NCBI GenBank assembly: GCA_014305025.1
Contig: JACRTY010000017.1
Span: 124,001-188,000 of the forward strand
Direction: 5' to 3'
DNA: 64,000 nt
DNA from: Candidatus Nyctobacter psychrophilus
GTDB taxonomy: Bacteria > Vulcanimicrobiota > Vulcanimicrobiia > Vulcanimicrobiales > Vulcanimicrobiaceae
This document shows positions 1 to 8,641 of the stretch, piece after piece. Each line of letters starts with the position of its first letter. Positions within the stretch are counted from its first letter, which is position 1. The position numbers and the translations under genes are program-made. Under the pieces are notes generated by a model. That model ran no database searches, had not been told where the DNA came from, and worked only from the letters and a program-made list of their open reading frames with translations.

Positions 1-24
1 ACAATCCCCCCGCGCTAAAGATCC

Positions 25-135
25 TGAATAGTGCTCGTATTTTAGTGCGTGGCGAGGAGCCTAGCGGCGCCGTGGCCTATGGGCCACAAGCCGCGTAGCG
101 ACGACGTCCACGCGCTAAAAGACGAGCACTATTCA
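25..135. repeat. Long imperfect palindrome (rod-like hairpin)
   Basis: Arms of 28 bases at 25-52 and 108-135 are inverted copies that differ at two positions, one of them a possible G-U pair. The interior continues as a partly paired stem (CTAGCGGC against GCCGCGTAG) and closes with GTGGCC-TATG-GGCCAC at 73-88. As RNA it would form a rod of about 110 nt. The right arm covers the last codons and stop of the HNH gene. No T-run follows on either side, so a classical terminator is unlikely. It may be a small palindromic repeat element, a structured RNA or an mRNA 3' end stabiliser. Confidence 0.7.
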
Positions 136-656
136 AGGCGTTCGTCGATCGAGATGTTGTATAGGAACAGAAACTTGTGCCATTCGCCGGGCAGCGTGTT
201 GCGCTTGACGCGAATCCAGGGAATGTATTTCGGTGCTTTCGGCTTCCGGCGCAACGTCATGTTGGCGTGTTCGGGCGTGCGGTTGTTCTTGCGGTTGTTG
301 CAGCGCATGCAGGAACATACCAAGTTTTCCCACGTCGAGGGCCCGCCCTTACTGCGCGGCAGCACGTGGTCGACGGTCATCAAACGCTCGCCGCGCAATC
401 CGCAGTACTGGCAGGTGTAGTCGTCGCGCAGCAGGATGTTCTTTTTGGTCAGCGCGACCTTTTGCGTCGGACGGCGGATGTAGTAGAGCATGCGAATGAT
501 CGACGGCAGGCGCATCTCGTAGCTCGGGGAGCACAGCATCTGCGCCCGGCCGTGAACCACTTCCGCTTTGCCCGAAAAGAGCAACTTGACCGCACGCTGG
601 AAGCTCGTGATGTTGAGCGCTTCATAGGTGAAGTTGAGGACCAGGACGTCGGTCAC
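129..656 (-). CDS. HNH endonuclease
   Basis: A 175-residue protein with an HNH_5-type nuclease core. Cys82-x2-Cys85 and Cys116-x2-Cys119 should bind a structural zinc, and Asp96-His97 with Asn111 and Asn120 form the HNH active site. The N-terminal 70 residues (TDVLVLNFTYEALN) match the stand-alone HNH proteins common in bacteria. The GTG start overlaps the stop of the upstream DUF1844 gene as GTGA, so the two are translationally coupled. A longer reading upstream is open but antisense-like and was discarded. The DNA substrate and role (repair or defence) are unknown. Confidence 0.85.
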   Translation of the reverse strand: MTDVLVLNFTYEALNITSFQRAVKLLFSGKAEVVHGRAQMLCSPSYEMRLPSIIRMLYYIRRPTQKVALTKKNILLRDDYTCQYCGLRGERLMTVDHVLPRSKGGPSTWENLVCSCMRCNNRKNNRTPEHANMTLRRKPKAPKYIPWIRVKRNTLPGEWHKFLFLYNISIDERLE

Positions 657-943
657 GTGCCCCGCTTCTTGACGTAGCTGAACCGCAGATCGGTGAGCAT
701 GCTGGCCATCGCCGAGCGCTCGCCGGAACCGAGCCTCGGACTTATCCGCTCGAAGGCCTTGGCCGCCACGTCGATCGCGATCTCGGCCGCGGCCAGATCG
801 GGAACCGCCTCCTCCGGGGTCTGGGCCGGATTGAGGTAGGCATGAGCGGCCAGCGCTAAGCTCGCGATCACCTCGCTCATGACGACGTCCACCGGGGGCA
901 CGGCGGGCGCGCTTGGCGCAGTCGCACTCGATTCGGTAGCCAT
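653..943 (-). CDS. DUF1844 domain protein
   Basis: A 96-residue soluble protein. After a Pro/Ala-rich N-terminus it reads MSEVIASLALAAHAYLNP, then acidic helices ending in LTDLRFSYVK, the layout of the DUF1844 family (function unknown, often beside translation or repair genes). It is coupled to the HNH gene by a 4-base overlap. The start is the ATG at 943; a GTG three codons upstream is also possible. There is no clear Shine-Dalgarno, but a TAATTT-like -10 lies about ten bases upstream, so a very short leader is possible. Confidence 0.6.
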   Translation of the reverse strand: MATESSATAPSAPAVPPVDVVMSEVIASLALAAHAYLNPAQTPEEAVPDLAAAEIAIDVAAKAFERISPRLGSGERSAMASMLTDLRFSYVKKRGT

Positions 944-1089
944 CTGGCGCACAAATTACGCCGGGCGGCCAGCCCGTTCCCCGTTGCGGAAGTTGGGCAC
1001 GTCTGGGTGAGACGACCCGGACCATGCTCGCGTTCACCGAAGGTCAGTCCCACGTCGGGCTTTACCGCACTACGCCACTCGGAGGTTCC

Positions 1090-1650
1090 ATGCATCGAAT
1101 AACCACCGGCCTCGCCGTCGCCGCCGTCGCCTCGCTCTGCGGGGTCGCACTCGCCCAACCGTTACCGGTCCAGCGCTTTCCCTTCAAATCCGGGCCCGCC
1201 ACGATCACCTCGTGCTCGGTTGCCAAGAACGGTAACGTCGTAGCCAGCAACAGCCTCAACATCAAGTACTTTCAGAACGAGCGCGACCGCAACCTCAAGT
1301 CGGTCACGTTCCGCGTGCGCTACGCCGGAAAAACGGTCACCGTGACCAACAACGGCACCTTCTCCTATCAAGCACCGATCGAAGTCAAATCGGACCAACT
1401 CGACGGCGCTCCATTCGCCGGCACGCACCCGCAGGTTTGTCGCGTTTTGACGGCGACGTTCGCCGATGGTAAGACGGTCAATCCGCCCTACGACCGCGGC
1501 CTCGACCCCGACGACCGCGGAATGACGCCGGAGTCCCGAGAGTCGGGTGAGCCGATGTCGCCCGCCATGCCGCCGGCGCCTGAAGCGACCCCTGGGGCCC
1601 CGACTGGACCCGTCGCATCGCCGGCTCCGGAAGCCTCGCCCTCCCCGTAA
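1090..1650 (+). CDS. Secreted protein with Pro/Ala-rich tail
   Basis: A 186-residue protein starting at an ATG with a GGAGG Shine-Dalgarno four bases upstream. Residues 1-22 are a signal peptide (Arg, a hydrophobic run, then ALAQP). The mature domain of about 120 residues contains TVTNNGTF and two cysteines (CSVAKNG and QVCRVL) that could form a disulfide in a small beta-sandwich. The last 45 residues are rich in Pro, Ala, Glu and Ser. The 3' end overlaps the 3' end of convergent pdxT by 163 bases. The family is not recognised. Confidence 0.7.
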   Translation: MHRITTGLAVAAVASLCGVALAQPLPVQRFPFKSGPATITSCSVAKNGNVVASNSLNIKYFQNERDRNLKSVTFRVRYAGKTVTVTNNGTFSYQAPIEVKSDQLDGAPFAGTHPQVCRVLTATFADGKTVNPPYDRGLDPDDRGMTPESRESGEPMSPAMPPAPEATPGAPTGPVASPAPEASPSP

Positions 1651-2222
1651 GGGAGCAGCATTCCAAGGAAATACGCGTGAAGGCGCACGTCGTTCGTCAG
1701 TTCCGGATGGAACGACGTGCCCATCACGTTGCCTTGCCGCACGAAGACCGGGTGGCCCGCAAGCGTCGCCAGAACCTCGACTCCGGGACCTGACCGCTCG
1801 ACCCATGGTGCGCGAATGAAGACGCCGGGGAACGGGTCGGTGCCCAGTACGGGGATCGCGAGCGGAACCTCGGCGGAGGCAATTTGGCGTCCGAAGGCGT
1901 TACGGCGCACGGTCACGTCGAGCAGGTCCAGTGTCTTCTGCTCGAGACCGGCCACGTCGTGCGCCGCGACGATCATGCCCATGCACGTGCCCCAGAACGG
2001 CATTCCGCATTCAACACGCGTCCTGAGCGGCTCGCTAAGTCCAAAGCGATCCAGCAATCGGATCACCGTCGTCGACTCGCCCCCCGGCACGATCAGTCCG
2101 CGCACGGCATCCAGCTCTGCGCGAGTCTTGACCGCCGACGCATCGGCGCCGAGGGAGCGCAGCACGCGGACGTGCTCGACGACGTCACCTTGAAGCGCCA
2201 GTACGCCGACGCGTGGCGCCAC
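1488..2222 (-). CDS. pdxT: PLP synthase glutaminase subunit PdxT
   Basis: Glutaminase that passes ammonia to PdxS for de novo pyridoxal 5'-phosphate. It shows VGVLALQGD at the N-terminus, the GGES motif, the nucleophile Cys in GTCMGM near residue 79 and the SFHPE His-Glu near 170. The 244 residues exceed the usual 190-200. The extra C-terminal 50 residues are Gly/Ala/Ser-rich and run antisense to the Pro-rich tail of the neighbouring secreted protein, so they are probably dispensable. The GTG start lies 25 bases after pdxS. A hairpin (AAGAGGT-CAGA-ACCTCTT, 2232-2249) begins at the pdxS stop and may tune the ratio of the two subunits. Confidence 0.93.
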   Translation of the reverse strand: MAPRVGVLALQGDVVEHVRVLRSLGADASAVKTRAELDAVRGLIVPGGESTTVIRLLDRFGLSEPLRTRVECGMPFWGTCMGMIVAAHDVAGLEQKTLDLLDVTVRRNAFGRQIASAEVPLAIPVLGTDPFPGVFIRAPWVERSGPGVEVLATLAGHPVFVRQGNVMGTSFHPELTNDVRLHAYFLGMLLPYGEGEASGAGDATGPVGAPGVASGAGGMAGDIGSPDSRDSGVIPRSSGSRPRS

Positions 2223-2247
2223 GATCCCCGAAAGAGGTTCTGACCTC

Positions 2248-3222
<975 letters not shown>

Positions 3223-3346
3223 GTCGTCAGTCTCCTTCGCCGGTGCATGCTTCGGCGTTTATCTTCACATCATAACGCGCTGCGCCAACCGGCGGGATTC
3301 AGCCACGCCCTGGTCCGCCCACATGGCCGCGCGAGGCGGCGTTCGG

Positions 3347-3847
3347 TCAAGGACGCGTGCTCGGTAGACTGCGTGTCGGGGTGGGGCTGGGACTCGCGAG
3401 GCCGCTGCCGGCCGGCGACGGTTCGAGCGCGGGCGAATGGGTGCCCATCGGAAAGAGCAGTGGCGGTGAGGTGTAGGTCGAGCGCCGTGGAGACGCCGTG
3501 ACCCGGGGCGTCGGCGGAGGCGTCGGCGTCGGCCGCGCCGTGGGGGGGGCGGTCGGTCTGGCCGTGGGCTCCGGAGTCGGTTCGGGTGTGATACGGGGAT
3601 CGGGAAAGGCCGGATCGGTGGCGACGCTGAGAACCTGGCGCCGCTTCCAGGAGAAGCTTTTCGGATTGCCGGCCGCATCGGGCGAGGCAGTTGTCAGCGG
3701 CAGGGGCGTCGTCGCAACATCGGACGCGCGCCCCGCTACTTGGCCCAAGACGCGGTTGCCCATGCCGTTCCCGACGGCGATCGCGACCAACAGCACGATC
3801 GCCCCCAACACGAGGACCGATGACAGACCGGCGCGCGGGCCCATCAT
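3347..3847 (-). CDS. Membrane-anchored Pro/Thr-rich protein
   Basis: A 166-residue protein with one N-terminal membrane segment (about residues 8-28, SSVLVLGAIVLLVAIAV), then a low-complexity extracytoplasmic part with dense Thr-Pro and Arg-Pro repeats (PEPTPEPTARPTAPP). Its ATG overlaps the stop of the upstream glycosidase as ATGA, so both are made together. The anchored stalk could present or scaffold something at the cell surface, but no catalytic motif is visible and no family is recognised. Confidence 0.6.
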   Translation of the reverse strand: MMGPRAGLSSVLVLGAIVLLVAIAVGNGMGNRVLGQVAGRASDVATTPLPLTTASPDAAGNPKSFSWKRRQVLSVATDPAFPDPRITPEPTPEPTARPTAPPTARPTPTPPPTPRVTASPRRSTYTSPPLLFPMGTHSPALEPSPAGSGLASPSPTPTRSLPSTRP

Positions 3848-6291
3848 GCCACTCCGGCGGGCGAGGTTTCCAGGATATCGGCGGGGGCGGAAAAGGCCTC
3901 GCGGTCGACCGGCTCGCCGCGCAGGCTGAGCTGCAGCAAAGCACCCGCGGCGACTCGCCGTCGTACGGTTTCGTCGCGGAACGCCACGGTGACGTCGCGT
4001 TCGGCATCGTCGAGGTTGCAAACGAAGGCACGCACCGCACCCCCTTCGTCTTCGAAAGCCACGACTCCAACCTCGATCGGCGATGCCGTCACCTCGTCGC
4101 TCACATCGCGGCCGGCATACATGCAGCGGTACGGTTCTTCGGCCGACACCTCACGCATGTCGCCGTAGATCGTTTGCCCGTCGACGTCGATGACGTACGT
4201 GCGGCGGGAGGCGCCGAGGCGCACCCGGACGCCCGCCATCCAATGCCACCCCTGCGGAACCAGCGGCGCGAGGTGCGGCCGGCCGCTGGTGCGGTAACCG
4301 TCGATGCCGCAGACCGTCTCGGCCACGGCCCAGAGATATTTTGCGCCGGTCCAGGGCGACATGTACATGCCGCGATTGGTCAGGGATCCGCCGTCGAACC
4401 ATTCCGCATATTGGCCGGGCACCGCATTGCGCGCCGCGCCGTCCTCCATCGCGGCGTAGATGGCCGCGAGCCAATGCGCGCATTTGTCGATTGAACCGTT
4501 GCGCGCCAGCGCGACGGCGAACCACAACGTGAGGTCGGGCCACACCCCCCCGAGCAACCCAAAACCATGCGACGGGAAATACCATGAATCGGCGGTCGAG
4601 ATCGTTCGCAAGCCGACCCGCGTCAGGAAGTCCGGCTCGGACAAGCGCGCCAGGATCGCGCGGCGCTGTTCGGAATCGGCGACCCCGAAAAGGACCGGGA
4701 AGAGTTCGTCGGCGGTGAAGTTGTCCTGATAATTGCCGTCCTTATCGTAGTTGAGGACGAAGCCGCCCGTATCGGGGCTGAAGAGGCTCGTCATCATTGC
4801 GGCGCGCAGCGCTTCGGCTTCGCGTGCGAAACGCTCCCACTGCGCGTGGTCGCCTGCAACCGCGCACAGCATGGCGGCCGCTTGAAGCGCGAAGACCGCT
4901 TCGGCATTGATTTCGGTGACGGCGCCGTCGAGCGTATAGTAGGGGATGATATTGCGCCACGACGTGATGCCGTACATGTCGACGCCCTTGGCATTGCAAT
5001 ACACCAGACCGTTCGGATCGCGCTGCGAGAGGATGTAGTCGGCGATCTTAATGATGAGTCCCACATGCTCGCGCACCCACGCGTCGTCGAGCGTCGCGTT
5101 GTAGTGGTGCAGCATCGCGATGAGGTGCAGCGGCGTGTCGTCGTTGATGTTGAGGTCGTACGACGTCCGGAAACCGCTCGCACCGCGCACGTACTCGACG
5201 ACTTGGCCCGACGGTTCGACGTTGCGATTGAACAGTTCGAGCGCGTCACGACTGAACTCGGGCAAGAGGTAGTCAAAGCCGTGCACGAACCATGAGGTGT
5301 CGCGCGAGACCAAGATGTCCGAAGGCGGCGAGTTCGTCGCGCCCCACCCGTGCGGATAGTCCTTCACGATGCGCAGCATGTTTGCTTTGGCCCACACGAC
5401 GCCGCGACTAATGACCGGCGACGGTACCATGAAGCGCGCGTCGGCCAGCGTTTGGCCGTAGTACCGTTGCGTCTCGTCGAGGGCATGGTCGTCGGCCAGC
5501 AGCGTTTGGAACGCTTCCCGCGCCGCTTGCCGACCGGCCCCGGCGTAGGAGACGACCAGCCGCAGCGCTTCCCGGCCGCCGGGCGCAACGGGAATGCGAA
5601 ATTCGAACGCCCCGAAGATCCGCCCGCACGCCACTTCGGCGAGTTCGGGCGTCACCTCGTCGAGATGGCCTTCCTCGCGCAACGTCCCGCGGCGCATCGC
5701 GGCGAGCAATACCTGTTCGCGCAGAGCCACGACCGCGGCATGCGGCTTGCGCGAACCGCCCCACACGCGGGCCCCGCCGGTTTCTTCATTCCAGGCGGAA
5801 ATCGCCGCGCCGTCGAGCGCGGCGTGGACTTCCTTCTCGGGCTCACCGTAAAAGCGTTGGCCCACGAGCAAGGCCCACGGAAAAACCGCGAGATCGACCG
5901 GCTCGGCGCCGACGTTGTGCAGGCCCAGTTCGATGACGAACGCGACGGTGCGCGCCTGCCGCCCGCCGTGCGGTACGTAAAACGTCTCGGTAACCAGCAA
6001 CCGCTCGTCGAGCGCAAACTCTGAAATTTGCGCGTAGGGCAAAAACGTAAAGGACCGTTCGATCTGCGCGGGCGCAATCGAGCGGTCCCGATCGCGTAAG
6101 CGGTATGCTATCTGGTGCGTGCCGAAGATGATGCGGTCGCTGTCGGCGTCCCATAAACCGCGCACGCCGCCTTTGGGCGTACAGGAAGCAAAGGTCTTAT
6201 AGTTGCCGAGCGTCAGCCCGAAGGGCGTTTCGGATTCCGGGAGGACGTAGGCACAAAATTCGTTGCGCTGGGCATCGTAGGACGGCGTCAC
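3844..6291 (-). CDS. Six-hairpin glycosidase / GDE-type glycoside hydrolase
   Basis: About 815 residues, cytoplasmic, without a signal peptide. The N-terminal 300 residues look like a beta-sandwich domain of the cellobiose-phosphorylase or GH63/GH15 kind. The centre is an (alpha/alpha)6 barrel with SRDTSWFVHGFDY, DLNINDDTPLH and, late, AVPGQYAEWFDGGSLTNRGMYMSPWTGAKYLWA, where the acidic residues are candidate catalytic acid and base. The substrate is probably an oligosaccharide or glycogen-like glucan, which I infer. The start is unsure: GTG at 6291 is preferred, and TTG codons at 6300 and further upstream (running into ispE) are possible. It is divergent to ispE and coupled to the anchored protein downstream. 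Confidence 0.75.
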   Translation of the reverse strand: MTPSYDAQRNEFCAYVLPESETPFGLTLGNYKTFASCTPKGGVRGLWDADSDRIIFGTHQIAYRLRDRDRSIAPAQIERSFTFLPYAQISEFALDERLLVTETFYVPHGGRQARTVAFVIELGLHNVGAEPVDLAVFPWALLVGQRFYGEPEKEVHAALDGAAISAWNEETGGARVWGGSRKPHAAVVALREQVLLAAMRRGTLREEGHLDEVTPELAEVACGRIFGAFEFRIPVAPGGREALRLVVSYAGAGRQAAREAFQTLLADDHALDETQRYYGQTLADARFMVPSPVISRGVVWAKANMLRIVKDYPHGWGATNSPPSDILVSRDTSWFVHGFDYLLPEFSRDALELFNRNVEPSGQVVEYVRGASGFRTSYDLNINDDTPLHLIAMLHHYNATLDDAWVREHVGLIIKIADYILSQRDPNGLVYCNAKGVDMYGITSWRNIIPYYTLDGAVTEINAEAVFALQAAAMLCAVAGDHAQWERFAREAEALRAAMMTSLFSPDTGGFVLNYDKDGNYQDNFTADELFPVLFGVADSEQRRAILARLSEPDFLTRVGLRTISTADSWYFPSHGFGLLGGVWPDLTLWFAVALARNGSIDKCAHWLAAIYAAMEDGAARNAVPGQYAEWFDGGSLTNRGMYMSPWTGAKYLWAVAETVCGIDGYRTSGRPHLAPLVPQGWHWMAGVRVRLGASRRTYVIDVDGQTIYGDMREVSAEEPYRCMYAGRDVSDEVTASPIEVGVVAFEDEGGAVRAFVCNLDDAERDVTVAFRDETVRRRVAAGALLQLSLRGEPVDREAFSAPADILETSPAGVA

Positions 6292-6379
6292 GGGTAGCAA
6301 TGCTTCGCTTAGCGGGCGGCGCGAACCCACGGGGTGGAGGCAGCCCGGGTTTTGGCAGCGACGACCGAAGGAACGGTCC

Positions 6380-7249
6380 GTGCCCACGCTGCTGGCCCCG
6401 GCGAAAATCAATGCGACGCTCGAAGTCCTGGGCCGGCGCAGCGACGGCTACCACACATTGCGCAGCGTCATGCTGCCGCTCGCGTTGTACGACCGCATCG
6501 AACTCGAGGCGAGCGTGCAGCCCGGATTGCGCGTGGAGGATCCGGCGCTCGAGCGCGATAATCTGGTCGACCGCGCACTGGCTGCCTGCGGTCTGGCCGG
6601 CCGATTTGCCGTAACGTTGCACAAGGCGATTCCCGTCGGAGGAGGTCTCGGCGGAGGCTCGTCGGACGCAGCCGCCATCGTGCGCGCGGCGATGAACGGA
6701 ACGCTTGGGGCTCCGAACGAACGCGATTGGCTCGCCGTGGCTAGCACCCTCGGTTCCGACGTGCCGTTTTTTTTGTGCGGCACCGGGGCGCTGGTCGAAG
6801 GCGTGGGCGAACGGGTGACGGCGCTCGGCGCGCTGCCGCCATGGTGGTGCATCGTCGTGCGCCCGCACGCCGCCGTGGCGACCGCCGACGCGTACCGGCG
6901 TCTCGATCTCGCGCGCGCAAGCGTCCCACGCGAGAGCGGACCACGTGGGCAAAGCGTTTCTCGCAAAGCGGTGGACGCGCTGCAACGCGCGGACTTCGAT
7001 GCTTTTTGCGCCGCTCTGGTCAACGATTTTCACGATCTCATCGTGGCTGCTTCATCCGAGGTCGCGCAGGGTGCCACGGCGTTACGCGCGGCGGGCGCGG
7101 CGCATGCGCTGCTTTCCGGCTCGGGCTCGTGCCTCTTTGCGCTGGCTCGCGATGAAGCGAGCGCGCGCGCGATCGAGGCGCGGCTCGATCCTGCGCCGGT
7201 CGCCGCATCCTTCGTCGTGCCGCTGCACCACGATCCGGCCTGGCGTTGA
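6380..7249 (+). CDS. ispE: 4-diphosphocytidyl-2-C-methyl-D-erythritol kinase
   Basis: GHMP kinase of the MEP isoprenoid pathway, ATP-dependent. It shows APAKINATLEVLGRRSDGYH at the N-terminus with the family Lys and Asp, the ATP loop PVGGGLGGGSSDAAA near residues 88-102, and the third GHMP motif ALLSGSGSCLFAL near the C-terminus. The GTG start has GAAGGA seven bases upstream. It is followed by a MobA-like gene through a TTGA overlap. The length of 289 residues is typical. Confidence 0.96.
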   Translation: MPTLLAPAKINATLEVLGRRSDGYHTLRSVMLPLALYDRIELEASVQPGLRVEDPALERDNLVDRALAACGLAGRFAVTLHKAIPVGGGLGGGSSDAAAIVRAAMNGTLGAPNERDWLAVASTLGSDVPFFLCGTGALVEGVGERVTALGALPPWWCIVVRPHAAVATADAYRRLDLARASVPRESGPRGQSVSRKAVDALQRADFDAFCAALVNDFHDLIVAASSEVAQGATALRAAGAAHALLSGSGSCLFALARDEASARAIEARLDPAPVAASFVVPLHHDPAWR

Positions 7250-8016
7250 CGAGGACGATCAGCGCCGTCGTGCTGGCCGGCGGACCGCCTGATGCGGTTG
7301 CCGCGCTGGCGCCCGGCGCACCCAACAAAGCATTCGTTGCCGTCGCCAATCGCACGCTGATCGAACGAACCTTGGCGGCGCTACGCGCAACGCCCGCGGT
7401 CACGCGCATCGTCGTCGTTACTCCGCCCTCAGCGCACGGCCGTGGCGATCTGGCGCTCGCCGACGAACTACGACCCGACGGTGCGACGATGCTGGAGAGT
7501 GTGCACTCGGGCGTGCGTGGCGCGCCCGGCGACGAGCCCCTTCTGATATGCGCCTCGGATCTGCCGATACTGAGCCGCGCTGCCCTCGACGAGTTTCTCA
7601 CATTGGCACGGGAAAGCGACGCCGACGTCGTCTACGGCTGCGTCGAGCGCGCGACCCACGAGCGGCAATTTCCCGGCGTGCCGCACACCTGGGCGCGCTT
7701 ACGCGGTGGGACCTATTGCGGCGCGGGCGTCGTGAGACTGCGGCCTCGCGTGCTACCGGCGCTCGATGGTCTTCTGGGCAGACTTGGTACGGCGCGTAAA
7801 AATCCCCTGCGGCTTGCTTCGATCTTCGGTCCCACAGTGCTTGCCCGTTACGCCGCAGGCCGCCTCACCCTCGTCGACGTCCAACGCCGCGCAACGCAGC
7901 TCCTCGGCGCACCGGCTGCAGCCGCGATCTGCACGCACGCCGAAATCGCAATCAACGTCGACCGGCCGAGCGACGCCGCGCTCGCGGAGCGCCTGGTAAA
8001 CGTCAGCGCTTCTTAG
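7246..8016 (+). CDS. MobA-like nucleotidyltransferase-fold protein
   Basis: A 256-residue GT-A fold protein. It opens with SAVVLAGGP and a Lys in PNKAFVAVANRTLIERTL, and the metal-binding Asp is in LLICASDLPILS near residue 105. The usual Gly-rich loop of MobA/IspD (GxGxRxG) is replaced by Pro/Ala-rich sequence, so the substrate is unclear. It may transfer NMP to an isoprenoid or cofactor precursor, as suggested only by coupling to ispE through a TTG start that overlaps the ispE stop. Confidence 0.7.
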   Translation: MTRTISAVVLAGGPPDAVAALAPGAPNKAFVAVANRTLIERTLAALRATPAVTRIVVVTPPSAHGRGDLALADELRPDGATMLESVHSGVRGAPGDEPLLICASDLPILSRAALDEFLTLARESDADVVYGCVERATHERQFPGVPHTWARLRGGTYCGAGVVRLRPRVLPALDGLLGRLGTARKNPLRLASIFGPTVLARYAAGRLTLVDVQRRATQLLGAPAAAAICTHAEIAINVDRPSDAALAERLVNVSAS

Positions 8017-8025
8017 GACGAGAGG

Positions 8026-8051
8026 CCTTTCATCGACTCCAACGATGAAAG
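8026..8051. terminator. Inverted repeat between convergent genes
   Basis: CTTTCATCG and CGATGAAAG form a perfect 9-bp stem around a 7-base loop, exactly between the MobA-like gene and ubiX (it includes the last codons of ubiX). It is placed like a bidirectional terminator, but the T-run after it on the + strand is short and interrupted. Confidence 0.35.
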
Positions 8052-8590
8052 AGGTCGTTTTCAATCCCGAATTGATCGAGCGCCTTGCCGACGGTGTGGG
8101 CGATGACGTCGTCGACGGTTTGCGGCTTGGCGTACATGGCAGGAATCGGCGGCAAGATCACCGCCCCGATTTCAGCCAGGCGCGCAAGCGTGCGCAGGTG
8201 CCCGAGGTGCAGCGGCGTCTCGCGCACGACCAGCACCAGCTTGCGCTTCTCTTTGAGGGCAACGTCGGCGGCGCGCACGAGTAGATTTCCGTCGAATGAA
8301 TAGGCGATGGCCGAAGCGCTTTTCATCGAACAGGGCACGACCAGCATGCCGTCGGTCAGGAACGATCCCGACGAAACGGGTGCGGCCAGATCGTCGTCAC
8401 GATGAACGCGGTCGGCGAGCGCTTCAAGATCGCCCGGGGACGCCGACGTTTCGAGCGCAATCGTGCGCTGCGCTGCCGGCGTAACGACCAGGTGCACTTC
8501 CCAGCACTGCGTCGCACGCAACGCGCGCAAAGCCGCGAACGCATACGCGCTACCGCTGGCTCCGGTAACGCCGACCACGATTCTGCGCAT
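8030..8590 (-). CDS. ubiX: Flavin prenyltransferase UbiX
   Basis: Makes prenylated FMN, the cofactor of UbiD-type decarboxylases. The 186 residues start IVVGVTGASGSAYAF (flavin-binding P-loop-like turn) and carry VVPCSMKSASAIAYSF and KRKLVLVVRETPLHLGHL, all diagnostic. The ATG at 8590 has GAAGGA seven bases upstream; a longer reading adds 16 unconserved residues. No ubiD lies in the window. It is divergent to the nuclease-helicase cluster. Confidence 0.95.
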   Translation of the reverse strand: MRRIVVGVTGASGSAYAFAALRALRATQCWEVHLVVTPAAQRTIALETSASPGDLEALADRVHRDDDLAAPVSSGSFLTDGMLVVPCSMKSASAIAYSFDGNLLVRAADVALKEKRKLVLVVRETPLHLGHLRTLARLAEIGAVILPPIPAMYAKPQTVDDVIAHTVGKALDQFGIENDLFHRWSR

Positions 8591-8641
8591 CGTCGCGTCC
8601 TTCACCGGGAGCATGCCCCGTTCCGGTGAAATGAACATTCC

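Noticed and set aside
25-135. Signal recognition particle RNA
   Set aside because: Length and rod shape fit, but the conserved GGAA-type tip and the asymmetric-loop motif (CAGGUCCGGAAGGAAGCAGC-like) are missing.
657-1037. N-terminal extension of the HNH frame to 302 residues
   Set aside because: The added sequence is Arg/Gly-rich, antisense in character and out of frame with the real DUF1844 gene that occupies the same bases; the coupled GTG at 656 fits the family start.
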